From NCBI GenBank assembly GCA_041946755.1, contig JBHGBB010000045.1, positions 1 to 20,712 on the forward strand: a stretch of 20,712 nt of DNA. Reading direction: 5' to 3'. The notes under the pieces were generated by a model that was not told the origin of the DNA, searched no databases, and saw only the letters and a program-made list of their open reading frames with translations. The DNA is from JBHGBB01 sp041946755. Lineage in GTDB: Bacteria > UBP4 > UBA4092 > JAOAEQ01. Positions 1 through 7,845 of the stretch are shown here, in pieces (positions within the stretch are counted from its first letter, which is position 1; every line of letters starts with the position of its first letter). The translations under genes and the position numbers were made by a program.

Positions 1-246
1 ATGGAACTAACCGCTAAATATGGGCAATATTATCCTACCGGTAGTTGGAAATATACGGTCCATCATAAAAATATTGAATTGATACTCAACCCGGATTTAA
101 CTAATGCGTTTGTTCCCGACCCGATTCCTGACGGAACGAATCTGGTAGTATCGGAAAGCACTAAGAAGGTTCCAAAAGGCGACTATATTTGGAAAAACGG
201 TAAACCTTGTGACAAACAAGGCACTCCGCTGGATTTTAGCGAATAA
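1..246 (+). CDS. C-terminal part of an exported LolA-like paralogue (5' end outside window)
   Basis: The 81 visible residues align end to end with the C-terminal parts of the next two genes. Shared features are a Met-Glu-Leu/Val-Thr segment, WKY, an NPD..NAF(V/I)P block, PDG/PNG and the tail WKNGKPCDK..G..LDFSE. The ATG at base 1 matches an internal Met of the third family member (in VPMELT), so it is not a real start; the gene begins upstream of the window. Function is unknown. By analogy with its full-length neighbours it is an exported beta-rich protein. It ends 34 bases before the next start, consistent with one transcript. Its 3' end is nearly identical in DNA to that of the next gene, which suggests recent tandem duplication or gene conversion. 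Confidence 0.85.
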   Translation: MELTAKYGQYYPTGSWKYTVHHKNIELILNPDLTNAFVPDPIPDGTNLVVSESTKKVPKGDYIWKNGKPCDKQGTPLDFSE

Positions 247-280
247 CCTTATTCCCCTATTATAAAAAGGGAGTATGTAT

Positions 281-1369
281 ATGCGTTATGTAAGTATTCT
301 AGTTGTCGGTATTTTTTCTTTATTCTTCCTGGCTATCGATTGTGTGTATGGTGAATACCAATGCACTTCAGCATTTTGTTTTTTCACCATGTCGACCGAT
401 ACGCATACAACGGCTCTAGATACCGCAGCATTGGCGTTACTCGATAACTATGCAAAGAACCAGGATACTCTGGCATCATATATTGTGAACTATGAAGAAG
501 ATATCGAAATCGAGCGGTTTGGTACCGCCGGGCCGAATAAAGGATTTCATGATAAACAGGCACGACATGAGAAATCCGAATGCCGGTATGATGGGAAACG
601 ATACTGTATCCGGCAGCTACAATGGGGAAGTTTGATTAATGTTCCTAAAGAACAGCCGATGTATTATAGTATCCTATACGACGGTAAACTATATGTTCAA
701 TCGAATAGTGCTATAGTAAAAGGCGTCAAGAAACAACCGTCGTGTATAAATCCGCATCCAAACCAAGCACTGCAGCAAATGGTACAGTTTCTTAATACCG
801 GCCTACTCATGGGATATATGGAAGGAGACTCGGATCAACGAATAGACACGATTTTACGGCAGGCGAAATCTCTTAAACTCCGGCAGAAACAGGAACTAAT
901 TAACGGGTCGCCTTGTTACGTGATTGAAGGGATTACCCGGAAAGGGAAATATACCATATGGTTTGATCCGGAGCATGGATATAATTTAGCCCGGGTGGTT
1001 ATAGAACGTAGAGAAGGCGATTTCTATTTGCCAGATCGACCTTCGTTGGAAAAAGGAGACCGGCTGGATTTTATCTTGCAGGATATCCGGTTCGAGAGAA
1101 TCGCTAATCGCTGGGTTCCAATGGAAGTAACCGCAAAACAACATTGGGAATCGCTTATCGGAAAATCAAACAAAACTTACCACCACAAACGAACCCAAAT
1201 CAATCTCAATCCGGACTTTACCAATGCGTTTATTCCGAATGATATTCCCGACGGCAATACCATATGGGTAGTAAATAGTACGGCTCATGTTCCTGCCGGG
1301 AGTAATTATACTTGGAAGAATGGGAAACCCTGCGATAAGCAAGGCACTCCGCTGGATTTTAGTGAATAA
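281..1369 (+). CDS. Exported LolA-like protein, tandem paralogue 2
   Basis: I chose the ATG at 281 over the in-frame ATG at 275 because the ribosome site AAGGGAG (267-273) lies 7 bases before 281 but only 1 base before 275. The protein (362 aa) starts with a basic residue and a hydrophobic segment ending near VYG, a likely Sec signal peptide. The mature part opens with a helix (LLDNYAKNQDTLASYIV), then has beta-like blocks: ECR..DG, QWG, YDGKLY, LLMGYMEGD, a Cys-Tyr-Val-Ile-Glu-Gly block, and GKYTIWFDPEHGYN. This alternation, and the substrate-facing 'WFDPEHGY' strand, resemble the LolA/LolB outer-membrane lipoprotein-sorting fold. The family call is by pattern only and the role is unknown. 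Cysteines in ECR, CYVIEG and KPCDK are conserved with the next paralogue. It lies 24 bases from the next gene. Confidence 0.85.
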   Translation: MRYVSILVVGIFSLFFLAIDCVYGEYQCTSAFCFFTMSTDTHTTALDTAALALLDNYAKNQDTLASYIVNYEEDIEIERFGTAGPNKGFHDKQARHEKSECRYDGKRYCIRQLQWGSLINVPKEQPMYYSILYDGKLYVQSNSAIVKGVKKQPSCINPHPNQALQQMVQFLNTGLLMGYMEGDSDQRIDTILRQAKSLKLRQKQELINGSPCYVIEGITRKGKYTIWFDPEHGYNLARVVIERREGDFYLPDRPSLEKGDRLDFILQDIRFERIANRWVPMEVTAKQHWESLIGKSNKTYHHKRTQINLNPDFTNAFIPNDIPDGNTIWVVNSTAHVPAGSNYTWKNGKPCDKQGTPLDFSE

Positions 1370-1393
1370 TCAATCAAAAAAAGAGAGATAAAA

Positions 1394-2446
1394 ATGCGAC
1401 TTAAACTTAATCTGGCTAGTTCGATTATTACACTAACATTTATATTTGCGGCATGCGGTAGTGCCCAAAACGCGGCTTCTACCGCTCCTATCCGGGATAC
1501 TACCGCCTTGCTTCTTCTCGATAAATATGCCGAAACCCAAGATAAGCTTTTATCCTATATTGTGAAATATGAGCAGACCATGGAACAGGATTATAGCGGT
1601 CAGATAGTAAAACAATATGAACTCGGCGAATGCCGGTTTGATGGGACCCGATGTAACTTTCGGCAAACGCAATGGGGGAATATTAGCAGGTCGAAAGGCG
1701 ATATTATTCCTAAAGAGAAAGCCTGGTATTCAAGTTGGCTCTATGATGGCAAACTATCGATTAAAGCGGGAACTACCGTAGTCAATGGGGTCAGGAAACT
1801 CCAGACGCTTATCGTGCCAAAACCCGCGAAAAACACTGGTCGAGATATGGTAACTTTTTTATCAACCGGTTTGTTTATGGGGTATTTGGAAGAAGGTGAT
1901 AATGAAGAGCGGGTAGATGTTACCTTACGAAAAGCACAATCGCTAACATTGCACGAGAAGCCGGAATTGATTAACGGCTCTTTATGTCTGGTGATTGAAG
2001 GAGTCACTTCGAAAGGGAAATATACATTATGGCTCGATCCAAACCATGGATATAATATTGCCAAGTCGGTTATCGACCGCGGCCCCGGTAATGCTTACCG
2101 AGCTAATCAATCGCCATTACGTGCCGGGTATCGGATAACCACTTCGATTCATGATGTCCGGTTTGAGCAGATTAATGGAATCTGGGTTCCGATGGAACTG
2201 ACGATGAATTACAATCAGACGCACGAGGTACCGAAAGGATACTGGAAATACCAAATCCATTTTAAACGGATGACAATAACCTTCAATCCTGATTTTACTA
2301 GTGCTTTTATTCCAGACGATATTCCGAACGGTTGCACATTGTTGGTGCAAAACAATACCGCTCATGTTCTAATGGGTGGTAATTATACCTGGAAAAACGG
2401 GAAACCATGCGATAAAAAAGGTAATCTACTGGATTTTAGCGAATAG
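1394..2446 (+). CDS. Lipoprotein-like LolA-like protein, tandem paralogue 3
   Basis: The start ATG at 1394 follows GAGAG (1383-1387) at 6 bases. The 350-aa product begins MRLKLNLASS and a hydrophobic run ending FAACGS, which looks like a lipobox (Cys 21), so this copy is probably a lipoprotein while the previous one appears simply secreted. The rest follows the same order as paralogue 2: LLLLDKYAETQDKLLSYIV helix, ECRFDGTR, QWG, LYDGKLS, LFMGYLEEGD, CLVIEG, GKYTLWLDPNHGYN, GIWVPMELT and the tail WKNGKPCDKKGNLLDFSE. No enzyme motif is visible. A LolA-like lipid or lipoprotein-binding role is an inference from fold-type pattern. The next gene, a TlpA-like thioredoxin, starts 26 bases downstream, so the cluster is probably one operon. 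Confidence 0.85.
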   Translation: MRLKLNLASSIITLTFIFAACGSAQNAASTAPIRDTTALLLLDKYAETQDKLLSYIVKYEQTMEQDYSGQIVKQYELGECRFDGTRCNFRQTQWGNISRSKGDIIPKEKAWYSSWLYDGKLSIKAGTTVVNGVRKLQTLIVPKPAKNTGRDMVTFLSTGLFMGYLEEGDNEERVDVTLRKAQSLTLHEKPELINGSLCLVIEGVTSKGKYTLWLDPNHGYNIAKSVIDRGPGNAYRANQSPLRAGYRITTSIHDVRFEQINGIWVPMELTMNYNQTHEVPKGYWKYQIHFKRMTITFNPDFTSAFIPDDIPNGCTLLVQNNTAHVLMGGNYTWKNGKPCDKKGNLLDFSE

Positions 2447-2472
2447 ATTAACTGATGGGAGAAGAAGATACC

Positions 2473-3267
2473 ATGAGAAGACGGTGCAACTATAAACACA
2501 TTTTTCTGATATGTTTTTTTCTAGGAATAACTATAATAATCTCGCAAGGATATGGTAAAGAACTGATATGCGATCGGGATGCGCAAAAAACCTACGACCG
2601 GATATGCAAGTATATTCATGATATTCGAGTTGGTAGAGATACCGCCGCGCAATTAGTTAAAATCGAATTAGCGCTCGATGCTTACGCGCAGAAATATCCC
2701 GGGATTCAAAATAATGTCGTATTAGCATACGTAACTGCCGGGATGCTTGAACCCTATGACCTCGACCGCGCAAAAAGAATGTACCAACAAGTTATAGATT
2801 CCAAAGATTATCAATATGCTTTCCCAGCAGAATCTACCTTGAAGCAATTAGAATGGATTGGAAAACCGGTCTCAATCCAATTTACTGCGATTGATGGGAA
2901 ACAAGTGGATATCTCTCAAATGAAAGGGAAAATTATATTGATCGATTTCTGGGCTACCTGGTGCCATCCCTGTGTCCGGGAAATACCGAATATCGTTAAA
3001 CTCTATAAGAAATATCATAAGAAGGGATTGGAAATTATTGGTATCGACTTCGATGAAGATAAAGAGTTACTTACCCAGATGATTGAAAAAAAGCAGATAC
3101 CTTGGCCCCAATATTTTGATGGAAAGCAATGGGGAAACAAATTCGGCCAGGAATTTGGAATTACCGCGCTGCCTACTATGTGGCTAATCGATAAGACCGG
3201 GAATGTCGTTGATGTCCATACCAATGCTGGATTGGAAGATAAAATCAGGGATTGGTTATCAAAATGA
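2473..3267 (+). CDS. Secreted TlpA-like thioredoxin-fold protein
   Basis: I prefer the ATG at 2473 to the in-frame one at 2455: it gives a proper signal sequence (MRRRCNYKH, then a hydrophobic run to ISQGYG) and has GGGAG/GAAGAAG 5-11 bases upstream. The mature protein (264 aa in total) has a helical N-terminal part of about 100 residues without a recognised motif, then a thioredoxin/TlpA/ResA-like domain. That domain shows DFWATWCHPC, with the redox pair at Cys164 and Cys167, a downstream IIGIDFDED strand, and the cis-proline loop ALPTMWLID. TlpA-family proteins act outside the cytoplasmic membrane, usually reducing or isomerising disulfides for cytochrome c maturation or other exported targets. 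No cytochrome genes are visible here. The nearest candidate partners are the Cys-containing exported paralogues just upstream. Confidence 0.92.
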   Translation: MRRRCNYKHIFLICFFLGITIIISQGYGKELICDRDAQKTYDRICKYIHDIRVGRDTAAQLVKIELALDAYAQKYPGIQNNVVLAYVTAGMLEPYDLDRAKRMYQQVIDSKDYQYAFPAESTLKQLEWIGKPVSIQFTAIDGKQVDISQMKGKIILIDFWATWCHPCVREIPNIVKLYKKYHKKGLEIIGIDFDEDKELLTQMIEKKQIPWPQYFDGKQWGNKFGQEFGITALPTMWLIDKTGNVVDVHTNAGLEDKIRDWLSK

Positions 3268-3300
3268 AAGTAATCGGTAATGGGGGGATTATTCACAAAT

Positions 3301-4131
3301 CTATTCAGGCGGTAATATTGCTAATTTCCGCGACCGAAGTAGGAATAATCCAATTATTATGAATCCGGTATAAATCACTGCGATGATTTGCATATCGAGC
3401 AGAGTTATTTCCGGCATTCCGCCGGTACCACTCCAATTTAATAAATCTTTTGAAATCAACCCGATAAAATCAATTAAACTATGCAAGATAATTACTATCC
3501 AGATGGTACCGGTGCGGATTCTTAATGCTCCGAATAGAACTCCAAGACTAAGCGCTACATAGAGTTGAATGTAAATATAGTTCAGCGGAAATCCTGCCAT
3601 CAAATTGGTGATATGCATCAGCGAAAATAAAAATGAAGATACCAATACCGATATGATAGCGCCATACCTTTTGAGCGAATGGAGGATTATACCGCGAAAT
3701 AAACTTTCTTCACTAAACCCGATAAAAACAGATAACCACAGTGAACAGAAAAGAAAAATCGGTTGATTTAATTTCGGACCGATTAATAGTACAAAGAGAA
3801 TGGTCGGTAGGATTAACGGCGCTAATACCCAATTAAGATATAAACATCGCCATTGTGCTGGTTTAGTAAATCCCGCTTCTTTCCACCATCCCAGTAATAG
3901 TAAAAGAATGGCGACGATGATTCCTTGAATCGTCAATGCTACCGGATGAAGAATATATTTAGGAATAGTTGGCGCCAATGCGATGCGCAGTATCCGGAAT
4001 GGGAATAAAATACCCATAAGTGCTGGAACCAAGAGGATACTAAAGGTTATCGGATAATGGTCGGCAATATCGCGTAAGAATCGTTTTTTCGGAAGAACGA
4101 TAGTATTATCTACAGAAGGCATCTGCATCAT
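3301..4131 (-). CDS. CPBP-family intramembrane metalloprotease (CAAX/Abi type)
   Basis: This is a 276-aa polytopic membrane protein with about seven or eight hydrophobic segments. It carries the three CPBP (Abi, PF02517-type) motifs: EESLFRG (Glu141, Glu142, Arg146), FSLMH (Phe169, His173) and HSLID (His217, Asp221). These supply the catalytic glutamate and metal ligands of this glutamic/metal intramembrane protease family. Bacterial members are implicated in processing of prenylated or small peptides, bacteriocin self-immunity, and membrane stress; the substrate cannot be told from sequence. It is the last gene of a minus-strand run, 19 bases after the glycoside hydrolase stop, with a weak GGA 5 bases before the ATG. 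It converges on the TlpA-like gene with a 33-base gap and no obvious terminator. Confidence 0.9.
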   Translation of the reverse strand: MMQMPSVDNTIVLPKKRFLRDIADHYPITFSILLVPALMGILFPFRILRIALAPTIPKYILHPVALTIQGIIVAILLLLLGWWKEAGFTKPAQWRCLYLNWVLAPLILPTILFVLLIGPKLNQPIFLFCSLWLSVFIGFSEESLFRGIILHSLKRYGAIISVLVSSFLFSLMHITNLMAGFPLNYIYIQLYVALSLGVLFGALRIRTGTIWIVIILHSLIDFIGLISKDLLNWSGTGGMPEITLLDMQIIAVIYTGFIIIGLFLLRSRKLAILPPE

Positions 4132-4150
4132 CGAATTCCAGTTTATTCAA

Positions 4151-6352
4151 TTAGTATTCTTCAATGAGTTCAGCCTCGGTGGTACCGAACCGTATTTTCA
4201 AGGCGATATCTTTTTGGAATGCTGGAATAGTAAGTGATAACTTCCCGCCGGAAGTGGTTTGGATTATCTGACTGATTATCTCACCGGTATAAGTATTATA
4301 CCAGATAACCGTATAGGTTCCATCTTGTAGATTATTAATCAGTAAATTCGTACCAGTAATCGTTCCATTACCCAGGGCATAATCCGGCTGATATGCCCGG
4401 TCATGGAGCCAGAAATATGCCCGGGTAGCGGTAGCTAAACCATATCCTTCCACTGCCGGTAATCCAATCCCGGTAAACTGATAATATGGCACCGTAAACC
4501 AATCCATACCGCTGTTATATACTTTGACCAGATGCGTGCCCGCTGATAAAGAAACGGTAACCAATCCGGTAGTGTTCACCTGTTGTGTATAAACCGGGGT
4601 AGTGGTATTATCGACATAAATTACTAACGTTGAAACGCTATATGGTGAAAAATCACTGATATATACCCCAAATTTTCCGGCAAGCTGGGTGGTGATGTGG
4701 AATATCGCCTGGCGTCCCATTGACCGATGATAATATCCTTGTATATACGAAGCGAGTTTTTCAATTCCGGGAATGGTACCATCGGATTGAATATAAAACT
4801 CTGACTGCTGCGATGAATCCCAGCCTAATCCGGGATATGCTTTTAATCCGGTTGTATCCTGGGTACCGCTGGAAATCGAAAAAGTCGCATATCGAAGATT
4901 ATATCCGGCAAAATTCTCATTATCCAGATAGGTTGCTAATCCGGAAAAATGGTAATAAAGATTATATTTTTCGATTGGGTCATCCCACCACCAAGAACCG
5001 GCGACCGACTCTGATAATGCTCCGGCCCAAATTTCGTTATGTAGATAGATTCCCGTAGTATCTTGCGCCTCTCCGCTTCCATACGTTCCCATCCCGCATT
5101 CGGCAAACCAGACCGGTTTTTGATATAACGCTCGTAGCGTCGTGGTATCACTATGAATTTTCTGTTCCCGGCCATCGCCATAATAATGGACTTGGACTAT
5201 ATCTAATTCTGGTTTTAGCCAGAAATATTGAAATCCATTGTCTTGAGAGCTGGTGGTTATCAGATGTTGGAAAGGATCAATCTGCCGGATATACTGCGCC
5301 ATCTCCTGATGCCAATTAGCTACATTTATCTGCTGAATAGTACTGGCACTAAAATTATCGGTATACTGCACTTCATTCCATAATTCCCAGGCAATGAGGT
5401 TAGTATTATATCCCCATCGGGCAACGATATACCGCAATTGTTTCTGATACAAATTCTTGGCTGTGGAGTTGGTAAAGAAATCCGCTGGAGAACTTAAGAA
5501 TCCTTGATTGGTGGTATTATATGGATTTTCGTCCCATTGCGCATTAACGCTCGAACTGAACATTCCGTGATGTAATAACGTTAGTTGGACATAAATTCCT
5601 TTCTGTTGTGCCAGGTTTAATGCATAATCTAATCGCCAAGCAGGAATCTGGGCATATCTCCCTAATCCCGGATATACTCCACTCCAATGGGTTGATGACC
5701 ATTCCAGCGTTAATCGCTGGAAACTTGCCATCCATAATCGGGTCCAGTTTTCCTGATAGAGCGCCATTTTCGAATAATAATTATTGAAAAATCGGGTGCC
5801 ACTATGGTCGTCCCACCCGACATCATGCCCGACCGGCAGATAAGTTTTCCCTTTATCAAATTGGAGATATTTCTGGCTATTTAGATTCCGACGTAGGAAC
5901 CCTTGGTTATCCGACCGCTTGCAGAAGAAGGTATAGGTTCCTGAAGTAGAAACACCTTGCGCATCCGCTACTCGAATAAAATAGGTATAACTTCCATATT
6001 GTTGCGGTGCGAATCGTGCCATCCAGGTAGGAGACCCTACCGGTGTATAATTCTCAAACGACCCGGTTATCGCAGTATATCCTTGATACCAAAACGCTGG
6101 TATAACTTGAAAGGTGGTTGAGCCTGTCGGTGTAAAGTAAATCGTTATATCCGCTTCATCCGGATTATAGGGATTGGTATAGGTTGTAGTTACCGTAAAC
6201 CGAATTTCGAACTTATCATATTGACCGATTGAGGTAGTGTTTGGAGTGACATTACTTACCTGCGTCTTGCAATATGAAGTGTTTCCGCTTAAAAACAAGA
6301 TGAGGCCTGATAGAAAGATAATTATCGCTATAGTTCGATATTGGGCTCGCAT
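4151..6352 (-). CDS. Secreted glycoside hydrolase with N-terminal DUF5060-like domain (clan GH-A-like barrel)
   Basis: The 733-aa product starts with a clear signal peptide (MRAQYRT, hydrophobic run, then NTSYC). Residues about 30-145 form a beta-sandwich resembling DUF5060, which often precedes cellulase-like barrels. The following TIM-barrel region contains LPVGHDVGW, a stretch on one enzyme face (WTRLWM), and two candidate catalytic acids: Glu327 in WELWNEV (acid/base) and Glu418 in VWFAECGMG (nucleophile). Their spacing suits GH5-like clan GH-A enzymes. After about residue 540 come beta-rich modules, probably accessory or carbohydrate-binding, ending in a second sandwich. The substrate is unknown; a polysaccharide or glycoprotein glycan is likely. 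It starts 5 bases after the CDF transporter stop, so the two are translationally close. No strong Shine-Dalgarno is visible. It is rich in Tyr, Thr and Asn, as secreted enzymes often are. Confidence 0.85.
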   Translation of the reverse strand: MRAQYRTIAIIIFLSGLILFLSGNTSYCKTQVSNVTPNTTSIGQYDKFEIRFTVTTTYTNPYNPDEADITIYFTPTGSTTFQVIPAFWYQGYTAITGSFENYTPVGSPTWMARFAPQQYGSYTYFIRVADAQGVSTSGTYTFFCKRSDNQGFLRRNLNSQKYLQFDKGKTYLPVGHDVGWDDHSGTRFFNNYYSKMALYQENWTRLWMASFQRLTLEWSSTHWSGVYPGLGRYAQIPAWRLDYALNLAQQKGIYVQLTLLHHGMFSSSVNAQWDENPYNTTNQGFLSSPADFFTNSTAKNLYQKQLRYIVARWGYNTNLIAWELWNEVQYTDNFSASTIQQINVANWHQEMAQYIRQIDPFQHLITTSSQDNGFQYFWLKPELDIVQVHYYGDGREQKIHSDTTTLRALYQKPVWFAECGMGTYGSGEAQDTTGIYLHNEIWAGALSESVAGSWWWDDPIEKYNLYYHFSGLATYLDNENFAGYNLRYATFSISSGTQDTTGLKAYPGLGWDSSQQSEFYIQSDGTIPGIEKLASYIQGYYHRSMGRQAIFHITTQLAGKFGVYISDFSPYSVSTLVIYVDNTTTPVYTQQVNTTGLVTVSLSAGTHLVKVYNSGMDWFTVPYYQFTGIGLPAVEGYGLATATRAYFWLHDRAYQPDYALGNGTITGTNLLINNLQDGTYTVIWYNTYTGEIISQIIQTTSGGKLSLTIPAFQKDIALKIRFGTTEAELIEEY

Positions 6353-6357
6353 AGGAG

Positions 6358-7779
6358 TTAGCTACTTTCTCTCTTGGTTGCAGGTTCGGAATGAACCGTA
6401 ACTTGCGCTATTTCAGGAAAAGTCTCTTTAATAACCTTTTCGATATTAGTTGCAATCTCATGAACTTCCGTCAACAATAATTCCGGCTTTAAGACGCAAT
6501 GTAAGGAAACATGAAATTTCCCTTCGATAACTTGAATGGTTACCTCATGACAATCCAGCACTCCGGTAACCGAGCTGGTAGTTTGTTTGATTTTACCTAC
6601 CAATGGTTTGATTTTCCCGGTAATATCTCTTGCGTGTATGGTCTGTGCATTTAAGGTTTCAAGATGTGTCGTAACTTTTGTAATATTCGGGATTTCTAGT
6701 TTGATTTTATCTTCCAAGATACTGGCGATATCATGTGCTTTCTCGAAATTGGTTTCCGCTGCCAATTCCAAATGCAAATTTACCGATAATTTCTGCCCGA
6801 TTTCGCTGATTTGGATATTATGTACGGTTAATGATAAGGTATTGGCAATCAACCGGATTTTATCGACGGTCTGTTCCTGGCTGGTAGGCTGTGGGTCTGC
6901 ATGAATGATAATATCCGAATTGGGTATGATCTCTGCCAGTTTATGTTCCACCGTTTCAACGACCGTATGCGCTTGTTCAAACGGTATGGTTCGTCCGATA
7001 GCGATTCGCATATCGATAAAGGTCTGTGCCCCGGCTTTCCGTACCCGTAAATCGCTAAATGATACTACCCCGGGAACACCGCGAATCGTTTCTTCTATCT
7101 TGAGCATTGTTGATTCGCTCGGAGCAGTATCGAGGAGAATATCGACGGTACGTTTCCCCAATTGGAAACTAACGATTAATACCCAAATCGCAACGAATAA
7201 CGCAGCAATCGGGTCAGCCCAATGCAGATCAAACGCGAACACAAATAATAATCCAACGATAACGACCAATGTACTCCAGATATCGCTCATAAAATGCAGC
7301 GCATCCGCTTCTAGTGCCTGGCTATGATATTTTTTCGCTGCCCGAGATAATGCGATGGCCCGCGATATGGTTATCCCCAACGATAAGAGCATCGTTCCTA
7401 ATGCTACCCAGCCGATATCGATTTGCGATGGTTTAATCAATCGCTTAATCGCTTCGGAGATAATCCAGAAACAGGTAATCAGTAGAAAAATGGTTTCGAT
7501 TAATGCGGAGAAACTCTCGATTTTATGATGACCATAAAGATGTTTGCGGTCCGCCGGTTTATCCGATATTCTGACTGCAAAATAGGTGATTATGGCAGCA
7601 CCAAGGTCGAGTGCCGAATGTGCCGCTTCAGAAATAATCCCTAAGCTGCCGGTAAAAATGCCGACAATCAATTTAAGTATGGTTAGAAAACCGGCTGCCC
7701 AAACCGAGCTTTGAGCCACCGCGATTTTCTCTTGTGTATTTGCGGCCGATAAAATATGATTATGATTATGTTCGTTCAT
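6358..7779 (-). CDS. Cation diffusion facilitator transporter with three C-terminal domains
   Basis: The 473-aa product has a His-rich N terminus (MNEHNHNH), six hydrophobic segments up to about residue 207, and the two CDF metal-site motifs HSALD (His54, Asp58, segment 2) and HFMSD (His162, Asp166, segment 5). These belong to the transporters that export Zn2+, Fe2+, Mn2+ or related ions by proton antiport. The first cytoplasmic domain (about 207-296) is the usual CDF ZT-dimer type. Two further domains (about 305-374 and 383-466) resemble it in the pattern 'strand, FEKAHDIA.. helix, E..P.I..V..H.E', giving a protein some 150-180 residues longer than common CDFs. No clear Shine-Dalgarno precedes the ATG. 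It starts just downstream of a terminator, so transcription may depend on readthrough or a promoter I cannot see. Confidence 0.93.
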   Translation of the reverse strand: MNEHNHNHILSAANTQEKIAVAQSSVWAAGFLTILKLIVGIFTGSLGIISEAAHSALDLGAAIITYFAVRISDKPADRKHLYGHHKIESFSALIETIFLLITCFWIISEAIKRLIKPSQIDIGWVALGTMLLSLGITISRAIALSRAAKKYHSQALEADALHFMSDIWSTLVVIVGLLFVFAFDLHWADPIAALFVAIWVLIVSFQLGKRTVDILLDTAPSESTMLKIEETIRGVPGVVSFSDLRVRKAGAQTFIDMRIAIGRTIPFEQAHTVVETVEHKLAEIIPNSDIIIHADPQPTSQEQTVDKIRLIANTLSLTVHNIQISEIGQKLSVNLHLELAAETNFEKAHDIASILEDKIKLEIPNITKVTTHLETLNAQTIHARDITGKIKPLVGKIKQTTSSVTGVLDCHEVTIQVIEGKFHVSLHCVLKPELLLTEVHEIATNIEKVIKETFPEIAQVTVHSEPATKRESS

Positions 7780-7790
7780 ATTCTAGTAAG

Positions 7791-7826
7791 AATAAAAAAG
7801 GGGTTGATATCAAATATCAACCCCTT
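7791..7826 (-). terminator. Intrinsic terminator after the EF-G-like gene
   Basis: Read on the minus strand, AAGGGGTTGATAT (7826-7814) is followed by a 3-base loop and its perfect 13-base complement, then TTTTTT (ending about 7793). This is a textbook Rho-independent terminator lying 20 bases after the stop codon of the EF-G-like gene. In the plus direction it has no T-tract, so it acts one way. It ends 12-14 bases before the CDF start codon. Confidence 0.93.
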
Positions 7827-7845
7827 GATGAATGCAACCTCTGGT

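Noticed and set aside
1..3. ATG at base 1 as a gene start
   Set aside because: Alignment with the two following paralogues shows it is an internal methionine of a gene cut by the window edge.
1741..2365. Minus-strand open frames inside the third paralogue
   Set aside because: Antisense to a gene supported by its paralogues; no motif or start signal.
3268..3300. Bidirectional terminator between the convergent TlpA-like and CPBP genes
   Set aside because: The 33-base gap has a run of G but no stem with a T-tract on either strand.
6587..7327. Long open frames on the plus strand across the CDF gene
   Set aside because: They are antisense shadows of the CDF gene, which has clear family motifs and full length on the minus strand.
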